NCBI GenBank assembly: GCA_041395385.1
Contig: JAWLAN010000006.1
Coordinates: 186,001-250,000, forward strand
Length of the DNA: 64,000 bases
Direction of reading: 5' to 3'
Source: JAJVHZ01 sp041395385
GTDB taxonomy: Bacteria > Pseudomonadota > Gammaproteobacteria > JAJPIJ01
Position 1 is the stretch's first letter, and each line of letters opens with the position of its first letter. The notes under the pieces were generated by a model. That model made no database searches. It had not been told where the DNA came from and saw only the letters and a program-made list of their open reading frames with translations. A program made the position numbers and the translations under genes. Shown in pieces: positions 16,622-24,757 of the stretch.

Positions 16622-16661
16622 GTCTGAAGAAGAAGCCACGGCGATCCTCCGATCGCCGTGG
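16622..16661 (-). terminator. Terminator-like hairpin in the porin leader
   Basis: Minus strand: CCACGGCGATC / GATCGCCGTGG, a perfect 11-bp stem with a 4-base loop (16661-16636), followed by CTTCTTCTTCAG. The tract is pyrimidine-rich but not a clean T-run. It ends 15-30 bases before the porin start, the same place as in the nasA and nirB leaders. Confidence 0.65.
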
Positions 16662-16684
16662 CCACGTTGCCTTCAATCACCGCA

Positions 16685-16724
16685 CCGTCACGCCGTTGCG
16701 ACGGGCCGCGTGCGCGGACGCGGC
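16685..16724 (-). promoter_or_regulatory. Twin-hairpin element (NasT target) in the porin leader
   Basis: P1 (16724-16705) is GCCGCGT-CCGCGC-ACGCGGC. P2 (16704-16685) is CCGTCGC-AACGGC-GTGACGG, with one G-U pair. Both loops are six bases; the P2 loop AACGGC is identical to that of nasA P2 and obeys the A1/G4 rule. P1 lacks the A1. The two 20-base hairpins abut. Confidence 0.7.
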
Positions 16725-16746
16725 GGCGGTTGTGTGGCCGCGACGC

Positions 16747-16762
16747 TGCAAGCGCCGGACCA
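16747..16762 (-). promoter_or_regulatory. Sigma-54 promoter of the decayed porin gene
   Basis: Minus-strand TGGTCCGGCGCTTGCA: GG and GC ten bases apart, with TTGCA at -12. The predicted start near 16736 is 12 bases before hairpin P1, matching the nasA arrangement. Confidence 0.65.
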
Positions 16763-16904
16763 CTTCGGTAAGCCGCTGAATAGTCGGTCGCTGTCCACGC
16801 CAGCCCACTCGCTCGGGGCGTACGCGCTGCACTATGATGGTGTCGCGCCGACGACGCCTGCGCGAGTTTGGTGCCCATGCCATGCAACCGGGAAGGGAAT
16901 TGCC

Positions 16905-17354
16905 ATGACCATCCACCTGCAGCCGATCGGGACCGTGCGCAGCGCCTTCTCCGAAGGCGGCCCTCGCATCCCGCGGCGGGAGATCACCGCCGACATCGTC
17001 GTGCACGAGGACTACGGCGCGGCCCTGCATGGCATCGAGGAATGGTCGCACCTCATCGTGCTGTTCTGGATGCACGAGCTCGCCGGCAGGCGTTTCCCGC
17101 TCACCACCCACCCGCGGCACCGTCGCGATCTGCCCGCCGTCGGCGTGCTCGCGGCGCGCGGCCGCGAGCGGCCGAATCCCATCGGCCTGGCGGTGGTGGA
17201 GCTGCTGAGGCGCGAGGGCAACGTGCTGACCGTGCGCGCGCTGGACGCCTACGACGGTTCGCCGATCCTCGACATCAAGCCCTACGACGACTACGACGTA
17301 GTGACCGGACTGCGCTGCCCGTCGTGGTGGAAGGCCGCCACCGGCGCAGCGTGA
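16905..17354 (+). CDS. trmO: tRNA (N6-threonylcarbamoyladenosine37-N6)-methyltransferase, TrmO/TsaA family
   Basis: 149 residues. The family opening IHLQPIGTVRSAF, then GIEEWSHLIVLFWMHEL, THPRHRRDLPAVGVLAARGRE and RPNPIGLAVVELL with LDIKPYDDYD near the end are the UPF0066/TrmO motifs (RPNPIG and DIKPY surround the SAM site). It methylates t6A37 in tRNA in the characterised member; archaeal-type short members act on other substrates, so activity is inferred. ATG 16905 follows AAGGGA. Confidence 0.88.
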   Translation: MTIHLQPIGTVRSAFSEGGPRIPRREITADIVVHEDYGAALHGIEEWSHLIVLFWMHELAGRRFPLTTHPRHRRDLPAVGVLAARGRERPNPIGLAVVELLRREGNVLTVRALDAYDGSPILDIKPYDDYDVVTGLRCPSWWKAATGAA

Positions 17355-17376
17355 TCGAAGTCGGCGGGCGGCGACC

Positions 17377-17595
17377 ATGATTCGCTTCGAGGTGTTCGGA
17401 CAGCGGATGGCGGTGGAGCGGCGGGACGGCGCGTGGAGGCTCTACGCGCTGTCCGACGACGGCAAACGACGGGCCGTGCACGACGTCGCGATGCCGCCCG
17501 ATCTGGAGGCGTCCGAACTGCTCACCTGGGTGGCGGACGTCTACCACGAGTCGGCCAGCCCGCGGCATCCCGACGTAATCCGCCTCCGGGTTTGA
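17377..17595 (+). CDS. Small conserved protein of unknown function (DUF7661-like)
   Basis: 72 residues: IRFEVFGQRMAVERRDGAWR, then EGKRR-like DDGKRRAVHDVAMP and CHEWA-like YHESASPRHPDV. This compact shape resembles a small family I know only as a domain of unknown function. ATG 17377 lies 22 bases after trmO, same strand; its 3' end is 16 bases from the convergent plsC-like gene. Confidence 0.7.
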   Translation: MIRFEVFGQRMAVERRDGAWRLYALSDDGKRRAVHDVAMPPDLEASELLTWVADVYHESASPRHPDVIRLRV

Positions 17596-17611
17596 CAGCG
17601 TCCTGCACCGA

Positions 17612-18262
17612 TCAGTGTGCGCCGCCGGCGCCGTGCTGCGCGCGCCGATGCTGCTGGCCGAGCTGCTCCAGGCTCCCGTGCAGCGCGTGCATGAAGCTGC
17701 CGCGCTCGCCCGTCCAGCGGATCGCCTCGCCGACGTAGACGTCGCAGAACCGCGGCACGAGCAGCGCCTCTCCCTTGGGCAGCGCCAGCCCCAGGCCGTG
17801 CATGAACACCGGTACCACCGGCACATCGGGATGGCGCTCGGCCAGGTGCGCGATACCGGTCTTCAGCTCGCCCATCGTCTCGGGCTCGCCGCGCGAGCCC
17901 TCCGGGAAGACGATGAGTATCTCGCCGCGCTGCAGGGCCTCGTAACAGGCGAGCAGCGGGTCGGTCTTGCGCGCCTTGCGCGCGATCGGGAGGATGCCGA
18001 CGAGCCGCGTCGAAATCCACGCGAGCAGCCGGTTGGAGAGAAAGTAGTCGGCGGCGGCGACCGGGCGCACGCGCGGGATGATCGACAGCGGAAACAGCGA
18101 CAGCAGCGTCAGCGTGTCGAGGTGGCTGTTGTGATTGGCCGCGACGATGGCCGGTCCGCGCGCCGGCAGGCGCTCGCGGTGGCGCACATGGATGCCGATC
18201 AGCACCACCGCCACGGGCCAGGCGACCAGCACGACGAAGAGCCTGCGCAGCAGCGCGCCCAT
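17612..18262 (-). CDS. 1-acyl-glycerol-3-phosphate acyltransferase (PlsC family)
   Basis: 216 residues. The acyltransferase motif I is present as NHNSHLDTLTLL (HX4D), motif III as FPEGSRGEPETMG, and an N-terminal span LFVVLVAWPVAVVLIGIHV anchors it. It acylates lysophosphatidate-type substrates at the membrane face. Third gene of a minus-strand trio with a CdsA-like and a CDP-alcohol transferase gene (gaps of 4 bases or overlap), so it works in phospholipid synthesis. Confidence 0.88.
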   Translation of the reverse strand: MGALLRRLFVVLVAWPVAVVLIGIHVRHRERLPARGPAIVAANHNSHLDTLTLLSLFPLSIIPRVRPVAAADYFLSNRLLAWISTRLVGILPIARKARKTDPLLACYEALQRGEILIVFPEGSRGEPETMGELKTGIAHLAERHPDVPVVPVFMHGLGLALPKGEALLVPRFCDVYVGEAIRWTGERGSFMHALHGSLEQLGQQHRRAQHGAGGAH

Positions 18263-18266
18263 GTCA

Positions 18267-19205
18267 TCAGTAGTGCAGATAGCGCACGAAATGCAGGAAC
18301 AGCGGCGCGGTGTAGGTCAGGCTGTCGAGCCGGTCGAGCACGCCGCCGTGCCCCGGCAGCATGCTGCCGCTGTCCTTCACCCCGATGTCGCGCTTGACCG
18401 CCGAGACGGTGACGTCGCCGACGAATCCGAACAGGCCGATGATGAGTCCCGCCGCGATCGACTCCGGCGCTGTCAGCGGCGTCAGCCAGGGCGCGAGCAG
18501 CCAGGCCAGCACGATCGTCGTCACCACACCGCCGGCCAGACCCTCGATCGTCTTCTTCGGGCTGACCTTCGGGATCACCTTGCGCCGGCCGAAGGTCTTG
18601 CCGCTCAAATACTGCGCGACGTCGTTCAGCTCGGTCAGCAGCACGAGATAGAGCAGCAGCGCATCGCCGCCGCCGTTGGGATTTCCCGCCGCCGGCAGGG
18701 CCGTGAGATAGGCCATGTGGCTCAAGGAGAACACGGTCGTCATCAATCCCCAGTGCAGGGTGCCGGCCGCGCGCAGGAATCCCTCGGTCTCGCCGATCAG
18801 CACCATGCGCATCGCCAGGAACAGGAACGCGTAGACGGGGATGAAGATGATGAACATCCCGTACCAGGCGGTCGCGACCCAGTAGTACTGGATCGGGATC
18901 GCCAGATAGGCCCAGAACAGCACGCGATGATCGGCGCGCCGTGTCGGGATGAGCGACAGGAACTCCTTGAAGGCCAGGAAACTGACGAAGCCGAGCACGC
19001 ACACGGACACCGTACGGTCGAAGGCGATGGCGGCGCAGAAGACCAGGATGATGTACCACCAGGTCTTCACCCTTAGCTTCAGCTCGGTGAAATCCTTCTC
19101 CGGCCGCGCGCGCACCATCCCCGCCACGACGATGGAAGCGAGCGCCAGCACCCCGAGTATGGCGAGCAGCGCGACCCGCACATTCTCCGGCACGTCGAAA
19201 CTCAT
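18267..19205 (-). CDS. Phosphatidate cytidylyltransferase (CdsA/YnbB-like)
   Basis: 312 residues, about eight membrane spans. The C-terminal CDS signature is seen in GDVTVSAVKRDIGVKDSGSM and LPGHGGVLDRLDSL, preceded by LSGKTFGRRKVIPKVSPKKT. It would make CDP-diacylglycerol from CTP and phosphatidate. The start at 19205 overlaps the upstream CDP-alcohol transferase stop by four bases. Gene order resembles the E. coli ynbA-ynbB pair; it is probably a second, accessory synthase rather than the housekeeping CdsA. Confidence 0.9.
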   Translation of the reverse strand: MSFDVPENVRVALLAILGVLALASIVVAGMVRARPEKDFTELKLRVKTWWYIILVFCAAIAFDRTVSVCVLGFVSFLAFKEFLSLIPTRRADHRVLFWAYLAIPIQYYWVATAWYGMFIIFIPVYAFLFLAMRMVLIGETEGFLRAAGTLHWGLMTTVFSLSHMAYLTALPAAGNPNGGGDALLLYLVLLTELNDVAQYLSGKTFGRRKVIPKVSPKKTIEGLAGGVVTTIVLAWLLAPWLTPLTAPESIAAGLIIGLFGFVGDVTVSAVKRDIGVKDSGSMLPGHGGVLDRLDSLTYTAPLFLHFVRYLHY

Positions 19206-19816
19206 CGCGATTCGATCTCCTTCAGGCCGTTGCGCACGCGATTGACGACGGTGAGGAGCACCATCGATGCGAGCGCAAGCAGCACCCAGTTGATCCAGCT
19301 GCCGCTGTCGGCGCCGAGACCCGCCAGCAGGCCGAGCGCGCCGATCGCGAACGCCCGGTCGCTCTTGCCCATGGGGCCGTCGTAGCGGCGCGATGCGCCC
19401 TGCGCCGCCGAGACGATGCCGGCGATCTCCGAGCACGCGGCCAGCAGCACGAAGAGGACGACCGCCGGCGGACTGACGCCGGGCAGGACGGCCAACGGGA
19501 GATACAACGCCGCGTCGGAGACGACGTCGGCAAGCTCGTTCAGAAATCCGCCGAGCGCGCTGCGCATGTCGTGCTCGCGCGCGAGCATGCCGTCCACGGC
19601 GTTCATGCCCATGCGCGCGAAAAGTATGAATGGCAGCAGCAGCATCACGGCCGGCGCGGTGCCGGCCCATCGGTAGATGACCGCCCCGCCCAGGATCGAC
19701 AGCGCGCAGGCGGCCACCGTCACCTGGTTCGCGCTGACGCCGCGGGCGGCAAGCGCGCGCACGAGCGGGCGCAACAAGCCCTGGAAGGCCGGTTTCAGAT
19801 CGTAGAAGGAGGCCAA
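19202..19816 (-). CDS. CDP-alcohol phosphatidyltransferase (YnbA-like)
   Basis: 204 residues, membrane protein. The motif reads NAVDGMLAREHDMRSALGGF followed by LNELADVVSD, so the first and third aspartates of the canonical DxxDGxxAR...GxxxDxxxD are asparagines. As I recall E. coli YnbA has the same changes, so this is a subfamily trait rather than inactivation. It would move a phosphatidyl group from CDP-diacylglycerol to an unknown alcohol. First gene of the ynbA-ynbB-plsC-like operon. Confidence 0.87.
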   Translation of the reverse strand: MASFYDLKPAFQGLLRPLVRALAARGVSANQVTVAACALSILGGAVIYRWAGTAPAVMLLLPFILFARMGMNAVDGMLAREHDMRSALGGFLNELADVVSDAALYLPLAVLPGVSPPAVVLFVLLAACSEIAGIVSAAQGASRRYDGPMGKSDRAFAIGALGLLAGLGADSGSWINWVLLALASMVLLTVVNRVRNGLKEIESR

Positions 19817-19982
19817 CGCCGATCTCCCCGCGGTCGCCCGCGCGACGGGCGGGCTCTGCGCCCGCTGCCGCCGTGCAGGCTCATCCGCTGCCGATGCGAC
19901 CGAACTTTGTAGAAGTTTTCACGTCCCTGCAGTAAATTGTCGCACATACTCGCATTTTCTCTTACACAAGGACATTCCCATC

Positions 19983-20522
19983 ATGACCCATCAGTACCCA
20001 ACGAGCCCGTTGCGTCGACTCCCGACACTCGCCATCACGCTGGCCCTCGCGGTGGCGGCATCGGCGCCGGTGCTCGCCGCTCCCAAGGACGGTGAGAAGT
20101 TCGACAACTGGGCGATACGCTGCGAAACGCCGGATGCCAAGGAGAAGGAGAAAGGCGCCACGGAGGTCTGCTACGCGTTCCAGAACGTCGTGACCAAGGA
20201 CGGCAACCAGCGCGTGCTCAACATCGCCGTGGGCTATGCGCCCAAGATCGCCGACCCCGTTGCGCTCATCACGCTGCCTCTGGGCATCGCCCTGCCGCCC
20301 GGCGCCGCCCTCACCATCGACGAGGACAAGCCCATACAGTTTCCCATCGAACGCTGCGAGCCGGGCGGCTGCCGCGCCGGCCTGAAACTGGAGAAGGCGC
20401 TGCTCGACAAGCTGAACGCCGCCAAGAAGGTGCAGATCGGGTTCAGCGACGGCGCGCACCGCCCCGTTCAGGTTCCGCTGTCGATGAAGGGATTCAGCGC
20501 GGCGCTGAAGACGTTGAAGTAA
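19983..20522 (+). CDS. Invasion-associated locus B (IalB) family protein
   Basis: 179 residues. Signal peptide ending SAPVLAAPKDG; mature part FDNWAIRCETP, then a two-cysteine segment ERCEPGGCRAGL typical of IalB. The family is periplasmic/secreted and of ill-defined role outside Bartonella. ATG 19983 follows AAGGA. It is divergent from the YnbA-like gene. Its last 29 bases overlap the 3' end of the convergent DUF192 gene. Confidence 0.85.
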   Translation: MTHQYPTSPLRRLPTLAITLALAVAASAPVLAAPKDGEKFDNWAIRCETPDAKEKEKGATEVCYAFQNVVTKDGNQRVLNIAVGYAPKIADPVALITLPLGIALPPGAALTIDEDKPIQFPIERCEPGGCRAGLKLEKALLDKLNAAKKVQIGFSDGAHRPVQVPLSMKGFSAALKTLK

Positions 20523-20985
20523 CCGCCACCTCGTAGTGGACGCGATCGCCGACGCCTATGCCGAGGCGATCGCAGGTTCCCCCGTTCAGCTCGATCACCG
20601 CCGTGACCGGCACGCCCGCCGAGATCGGCTCCAGCGAATGCGGCGTCGCGCGGCTGGCGACGTGCACAATCCGCCCCTCGGCGTCGACGAACACCATGTC
20701 CAGGGGGATCAGGGTGTTCTTCATCCACATCGCCGCGACCTGCGGCGGTTCGTAGATGAATATCATGCCGCCGTCCTCGGGCAGTTCCTCGCGAAACATC
20801 AGGCCACGCTGGCGGCGCTCCTCCGTATCGGCCACCTCGAGCACGAACTCGTGGCCCTGGCCGTTCGCCGAGGTCACCGTGACCAACGCCCCGAGGGATT
20901 CCGCATGCGCGATCGTCGCGGCGATGGACCACAGTGCGGCGAGCACGATGGCCCACACCCGGGATCGGACCGCCAGCCGCCTCAT
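20494..20985 (-). CDS. Exported DUF192 protein
   Basis: 163 residues. Signal peptide MRRLAVRSRVWAIVLAALWS through ATIAHA, then a DUF192 domain with EERRQRGLMFREELPEDGGM and MWMKNTLIPLDMVFVDAEGR. ATG 20985 has GGAGAGG just upstream and sits 20 bases after the photolyase stop, same strand, so the two may be co-transcribed. The biochemical role of DUF192 is not established. Confidence 0.88.
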   Translation of the reverse strand: MRRLAVRSRVWAIVLAALWSIAATIAHAESLGALVTVTSANGQGHEFVLEVADTEERRQRGLMFREELPEDGGMIFIYEPPQVAAMWMKNTLIPLDMVFVDAEGRIVHVASRATPHSLEPISAGVPVTAVIELNGGTCDRLGIGVGDRVHYEVAVTSTSSAPR

Positions 20986-21005
20986 GAGCCTCTCCCCTCC
21001 GTCAT

Positions 21006-22454
21006 TCAACGCCGCATGCCGCGCATCCGCTGCCAGGCGTCCAGCGCGCGTTGGCGCGCGAGATCATGTTCCACCATCGGATGCGGATACTCCGCCCCCA
21101 GCCGCACCCCCGCGGCGGCGAGCACATCATCCGGCGCGCGCCAGGGCGAGTGCAAATGCCGGTCCGGCAGCCGGGCGAGCTCGGGCACCCATTTGCGGAC
21201 ATACGCACCGTCGGGATCGAAGCGCTCGGCCTGGCTCACGGGGTTGAAGATGCGGAAGTACGGCGCGGCATCCGCGCCGCAGCCGGCGGTCCACTGCCAT
21301 CCGAGCGTGTTGTTGGCCAGGTCGGCGTCCACGAGCGTATCCCAGAACCAGCGCGCGCCGTGCCGCCAGTGCACCAGCAGGTCCTTCACCAGGAAGGAGG
21401 CGGCGATCATGCGCACGCGATTGTGCATCCAGCCGGTGGTCCACAACTCGCGCATGCCGGCATCCACGATCGGGTAGCCGGTCCGGCCGCGCTCCCAGCA
21501 TTCGAGCTGATGCGCGTCGTCGAGCCACGGAAACGCCGCGTACTCCTCGCGCATCGGCTGCGCCGGCGTGGCGCGGAAGTGGAACAGCAGATGATGCGCG
21601 AACTCGCGCCACCCCAGCTGGCGCAGGTAGCCGGCGGCGGAGGCCGACAGACTCATGCGTCCCGCGTCGAGTTCGCGCGCGCACACCGCGGCCCAGACCT
21701 GGCGCGGACTGACCTCACCGAAGTGCAGGTAGGGCGACAGGCGGGAGACGCCGTCGAGGTCGGGCCGATCGCGGCATTGCGCGTAGCCATCGATGCCCTG
21801 GGCGAGAAAGCGGTCGAGCGCCGCCCGCGCGCCCGCCTCGCCGACCGGCCAGCTCTGGCGGATACCGCCGGCCCAGTCCACGCGCGGCAGCAACTTCAGC
21901 TCCGCCAGCACCCGCGACGCGGGCCAGCGCGCGGGCGCGGGTATGCGGCGAGGAACCGGCAGCGGCGCCTCCGGCTCGGGCTGCTTCAGGCACTGGCGCC
22001 AGAACGGGGTGAAGACCTTGAACGGCTCGCCGGCGTTGGTGCGCACCTCGCGCGGTTCGAACAGCAGCCCGCCCTTGAAGCTCCTCGCGTCGATGCCGGC
22101 GTCGGCCAACGCCTGCTCGAGCAATCCGTCGCGCTCCACCGCCGCCGGCTCGTAGCGGCGATTCCAGTAGACGCGACGCGCGCCGACCTCGCGGGCGAAC
22201 GCCGTGATGGCCGCCAGACTCGCCCCGGCCCGGATCGTCAGCGCCGAGCCCAGAGCGCGGAGCGCCGCATCGAGCGCGGCAAGCGAGTGATGCAGCCAGT
22301 ACCGGCTGGCCGAGGCCGGGGCCCACGCGCCTTCCTCCTCCGGCGCCCAGATGAACAGCGGATAAACGGGCTCGCCTGCCTCGCAGGCAGCGTGCAGCGC
22401 GGGATTGTCGGCCACGCGCAGATCCTGGCGAAACCATACGAGAACCGGGCTCAT
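21006..22454 (-). CDS. phrB: Deoxyribodipyrimidine photo-lyase
   Basis: 482 residues. The N-terminal photolyase fold begins SPVLVWFRQDLRVADNPALH; the FAD-binding part carries LGWREFAHHLLFHFRATPAQ, GRTGYPIVDAGMRELWTTGW, MHNRVRMIAASFLVKDLLVH and DADLANNTLGWQWTAGCGAD. It uses blue light to split cyclobutane pyrimidine dimers. Length is normal for class I CPD enzymes. Confidence 0.95.
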   Translation of the reverse strand: MSPVLVWFRQDLRVADNPALHAACEAGEPVYPLFIWAPEEEGAWAPASASRYWLHHSLAALDAALRALGSALTIRAGASLAAITAFAREVGARRVYWNRRYEPAAVERDGLLEQALADAGIDARSFKGGLLFEPREVRTNAGEPFKVFTPFWRQCLKQPEPEAPLPVPRRIPAPARWPASRVLAELKLLPRVDWAGGIRQSWPVGEAGARAALDRFLAQGIDGYAQCRDRPDLDGVSRLSPYLHFGEVSPRQVWAAVCARELDAGRMSLSASAAGYLRQLGWREFAHHLLFHFRATPAQPMREEYAAFPWLDDAHQLECWERGRTGYPIVDAGMRELWTTGWMHNRVRMIAASFLVKDLLVHWRHGARWFWDTLVDADLANNTLGWQWTAGCGADAAPYFRIFNPVSQAERFDPDGAYVRKWVPELARLPDRHLHSPWRAPDDVLAAAGVRLGAEYPHPMVEHDLARQRALDAWQRMRGMRR

Positions 22455-22638
22455 AGAGGCTGTGTGTCGGGAACGTGGATCGTGGCCCCGGCGACCGCTC
22501 GCCGCCGCCGGGAACCTTTCCCGCGAGCATACAGCCTAACGCCGTGTCGGTGGCCAAACGTATAGCTTGCGTTTAACATTGGCGCCGGTTTGCGACCTCG
22601 CGAGTCGCCACACGGAAAACACCTGGAGAGAATGCAAA

Positions 22639-23187
22639 ATGCACAAGTTCGTACGATTTTCGATCGCCGCGCTGCTGGCCCTGCCGGTGGCGGTGCTCGC
22701 CCACGGGCCGTCGCGCCAGAAGGCCGAGAAGGAAGTCGAGATCAATGCGCCGGCCGAGGCGGTGTGGAAGGCGTTGAAGGGGACCTGCTCGATCGCCGAC
22801 TGGCATCCCGCCGTCGCCACCTGTGAGGCCAAGGGCGAGGGCAAGGGCGCCACGCGCGTGCTGACCCTGGGCGAGGCCGGCAGCGGCAAGACCATCGACG
22901 AAGAGTTCACGATGTTCGACGAGGAGAAGATGACCTTCAAGTACAAGATCACGAAGGTCGCGGCGGAAGTGCTGCCCGTGAACAGCTATGCGGCGCAGAT
23001 GATCGTCGAGCCGGCTGGCGCCGCCAAGTCCAAGGTGACCTGGAAGGCCGGCTACTACCGCTACTACACCCAGAACGATCCGCCCAAGGGTCAGGACGAA
23101 GAGGCCGCCAACACCGCGGTGAACGGCGTGTTCGAGGCCGGCATGGCGGGGCTGAAGAAGTTCATCGAGACCGGCAGCAAGAACTAG
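22639..23187 (+). CDS. Periplasmic SRPBCC protein (MxaD-like)
   Basis: 182 residues. Signal peptide ending PVAVLAHGPSRQ, then an SRPBCC (START-like) fold: EVEINAPAEAVWKALKGTCS and DWHPAVATCEAKGEGKGATR, plus YYRYYTQNDPPKGQDEEAAN. It resembles MxaD, linked to methanol dehydrogenase-cytochrome contact, but no methanol dehydrogenase genes are near; it is followed by a YVTN-propeller gene. RBS GGAGAG before ATG 22639. Confidence 0.82.
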   Translation: MHKFVRFSIAALLALPVAVLAHGPSRQKAEKEVEINAPAEAVWKALKGTCSIADWHPAVATCEAKGEGKGATRVLTLGEAGSGKTIDEEFTMFDEEKMTFKYKITKVAAEVLPVNSYAAQMIVEPAGAAKSKVTWKAGYYRYYTQNDPPKGQDEEAANTAVNGVFEAGMAGLKKFIETGSKN

Positions 23188-23287
23188 CCGGGTGTGGCGG
23201 ATGCTCCGGCGCCGCGGGTCGCCCGGCGGCGCCGGCGCGATCTCCGCCGGTCCGCATCGATTCACGGAACCCGACCAACCCCCTCCC

Positions 23288-24250
23288 GTGAAGCGCCTCG
23301 TCGTCGCCGTTTTCCCCGTTGCCGCCGTGCTGCTGGCCGTGCGCCTCGTCCACGCGGCGCCTTACGCATACATCACCAACCAGGGTTCCAACAGCGTCTC
23401 CGTGATCGATCTCGCCACCGATGCGGTGATCGACACGATCGCCGTGGGCAACAAGCCGGCCGGCGTGGCCGCGAGCAGGTCCGGCGATCGCATCTACGTC
23501 AGCAATCCGGAGAGCAAGGACGTCTCCGTGATCGACGGCGCCACCCGCACGGTCGTCGGCACGCTGAAGGTCGGCGAGGGGCCGCTCGGAATTGCGCTGC
23601 ACCCGGACGGCGCCGCCCTCTACGTCGCCGACTGGTACCTGAACATCGTCTCGGTCTTCGATACCGCGACCCTGAGGCAGACGGCGAGGATCCCGGTCGG
23701 CAAGTCGCCGTCGGGTCTGGCTCTGGACCCGGCGGGCAAGCGCCTGTACGTCACCAACCGCGACGACGACACGCTCTCGGTGCTGGATGCGCGCACGTTC
23801 GCGCCGATCGCGCTCATCAAGACGGGCAAGGCCCCGTTCGGGGTCACCATCACGCCGGACGGCCGACAGGCCTTCACCGCAAACGTGCAGAGCAGCGACG
23901 TCACGATCATCGACACGGAAGCGCTGGCGGTGACCGACACGATTCCCGTGCACGACTTTCCCTACGCGGTCGCCGTCGACACGGCGCGCAACCGCATCTT
24001 CGTCACCAACCAGCACGACGATTCCGTGTCGGTGATCGATCTCGGCCTCGGCGAGGAGATCAAGCGCGTGGACGTGAGCGGCTACCCCGAGGGCATCGCG
24101 CTCGCCCCCGACGGTCGGCACGTCTACGTCGCCAACTGGTTCGCGAACGCCGTGGACGTCATCAGCACCGAGTCCCTCGAGCTCGTCGGCAACATCGCGG
24201 TCGGCGAAGGCTGCCGCGCCTTTGGCGAGTTCATCGCGCCGCGGCCGTGA
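23288..24250 (+). CDS. YVTN/YncE-type beta-propeller protein
   Basis: 320 residues from GTG 23288 with signal peptide MKRLVVAVFPVAAVLLAV...VHA. Seven blade-like repeats of about 42 residues carry YITNQGSNSVSVIDLAT, YVSNPESKDVSVIDGAT, YVTNRDDDTLSVLDART and FVTNQHDDSVSVIDLGL. It is probably periplasmic. Its position 100 bases after the MxaD-like gene, and the common coupling of such propellers to PQQ- or methanol-type systems, suggest a joint role, but this is inference. Confidence 0.88.
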   Translation: MKRLVVAVFPVAAVLLAVRLVHAAPYAYITNQGSNSVSVIDLATDAVIDTIAVGNKPAGVAASRSGDRIYVSNPESKDVSVIDGATRTVVGTLKVGEGPLGIALHPDGAALYVADWYLNIVSVFDTATLRQTARIPVGKSPSGLALDPAGKRLYVTNRDDDTLSVLDARTFAPIALIKTGKAPFGVTITPDGRQAFTANVQSSDVTIIDTEALAVTDTIPVHDFPYAVAVDTARNRIFVTNQHDDSVSVIDLGLGEEIKRVDVSGYPEGIALAPDGRHVYVANWFANAVDVISTESLELVGNIAVGEGCRAFGEFIAPRP

Positions 24251-24346
24251 GCGACGCGCCGCGGGCGATTGCGACATCGTGATCCTTGTGGTTGAATGCC
24301 GCGCGTCGCGAACACGGCCGACGGCAACGAGAAAGGAAACCCGAGG

Positions 24347-24748
24347 ATGAACATATACGTAGGAAACCTGGCCTATTCGGTCTCGGCGGCGGAACTGAAG
24401 GCCGAGTTCGAGAAGTTCGGCGAAGTGCTTTCCGCGGAGGTCATCATCAACCGCCACACCGGCCGCTCGCGCGGATACGGTTTCGTGAAGATGAGGAGTC
24501 ACGTCGATGGCAGTGCCGCGGTGAAGGCGCTCGACGGCAGCCAGTTCCATGGCCGCGCCCTGCGGGTGGACGAATCCAGGCCGGATGCGGAGAAGCGCTC
24601 GCGCGCGGCCACCCCGCGTCGCGGCCACGCGCCGCGCCATGCATCGCACGGCGCCCGCGCCCGCACCCATGGCGCCGCCGAGACCGCGGCCGCCCGGCGC
24701 GGCGGCCTGTTCGGCTTCGTGCGGAGGCTATTTTCCGGCGGCGGCTGA
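24347..24748 (+). CDS. RNA-binding protein with RRM domain
   Basis: 133 residues. RNP2 IYVGNL (residues 3-8) and RNP1 RGYGFVKM near 44 define one RRM, normally aromatic residues contacting single-stranded RNA. A basic, Arg/His/Ala-rich tail of about 50 residues follows and ends GGLFGFVRRLFSGGG. ATG 24347 has GAGG immediately upstream. Small cold-inducible RNA chaperones look like this. Confidence 0.9.
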   Translation: MNIYVGNLAYSVSAAELKAEFEKFGEVLSAEVIINRHTGRSRGYGFVKMRSHVDGSAAVKALDGSQFHGRALRVDESRPDAEKRSRAATPRRGHAPRHASHGARARTHGAAETAAARRGGLFGFVRRLFSGGG

Positions 24749-24757
24749 TCGCGAAGG

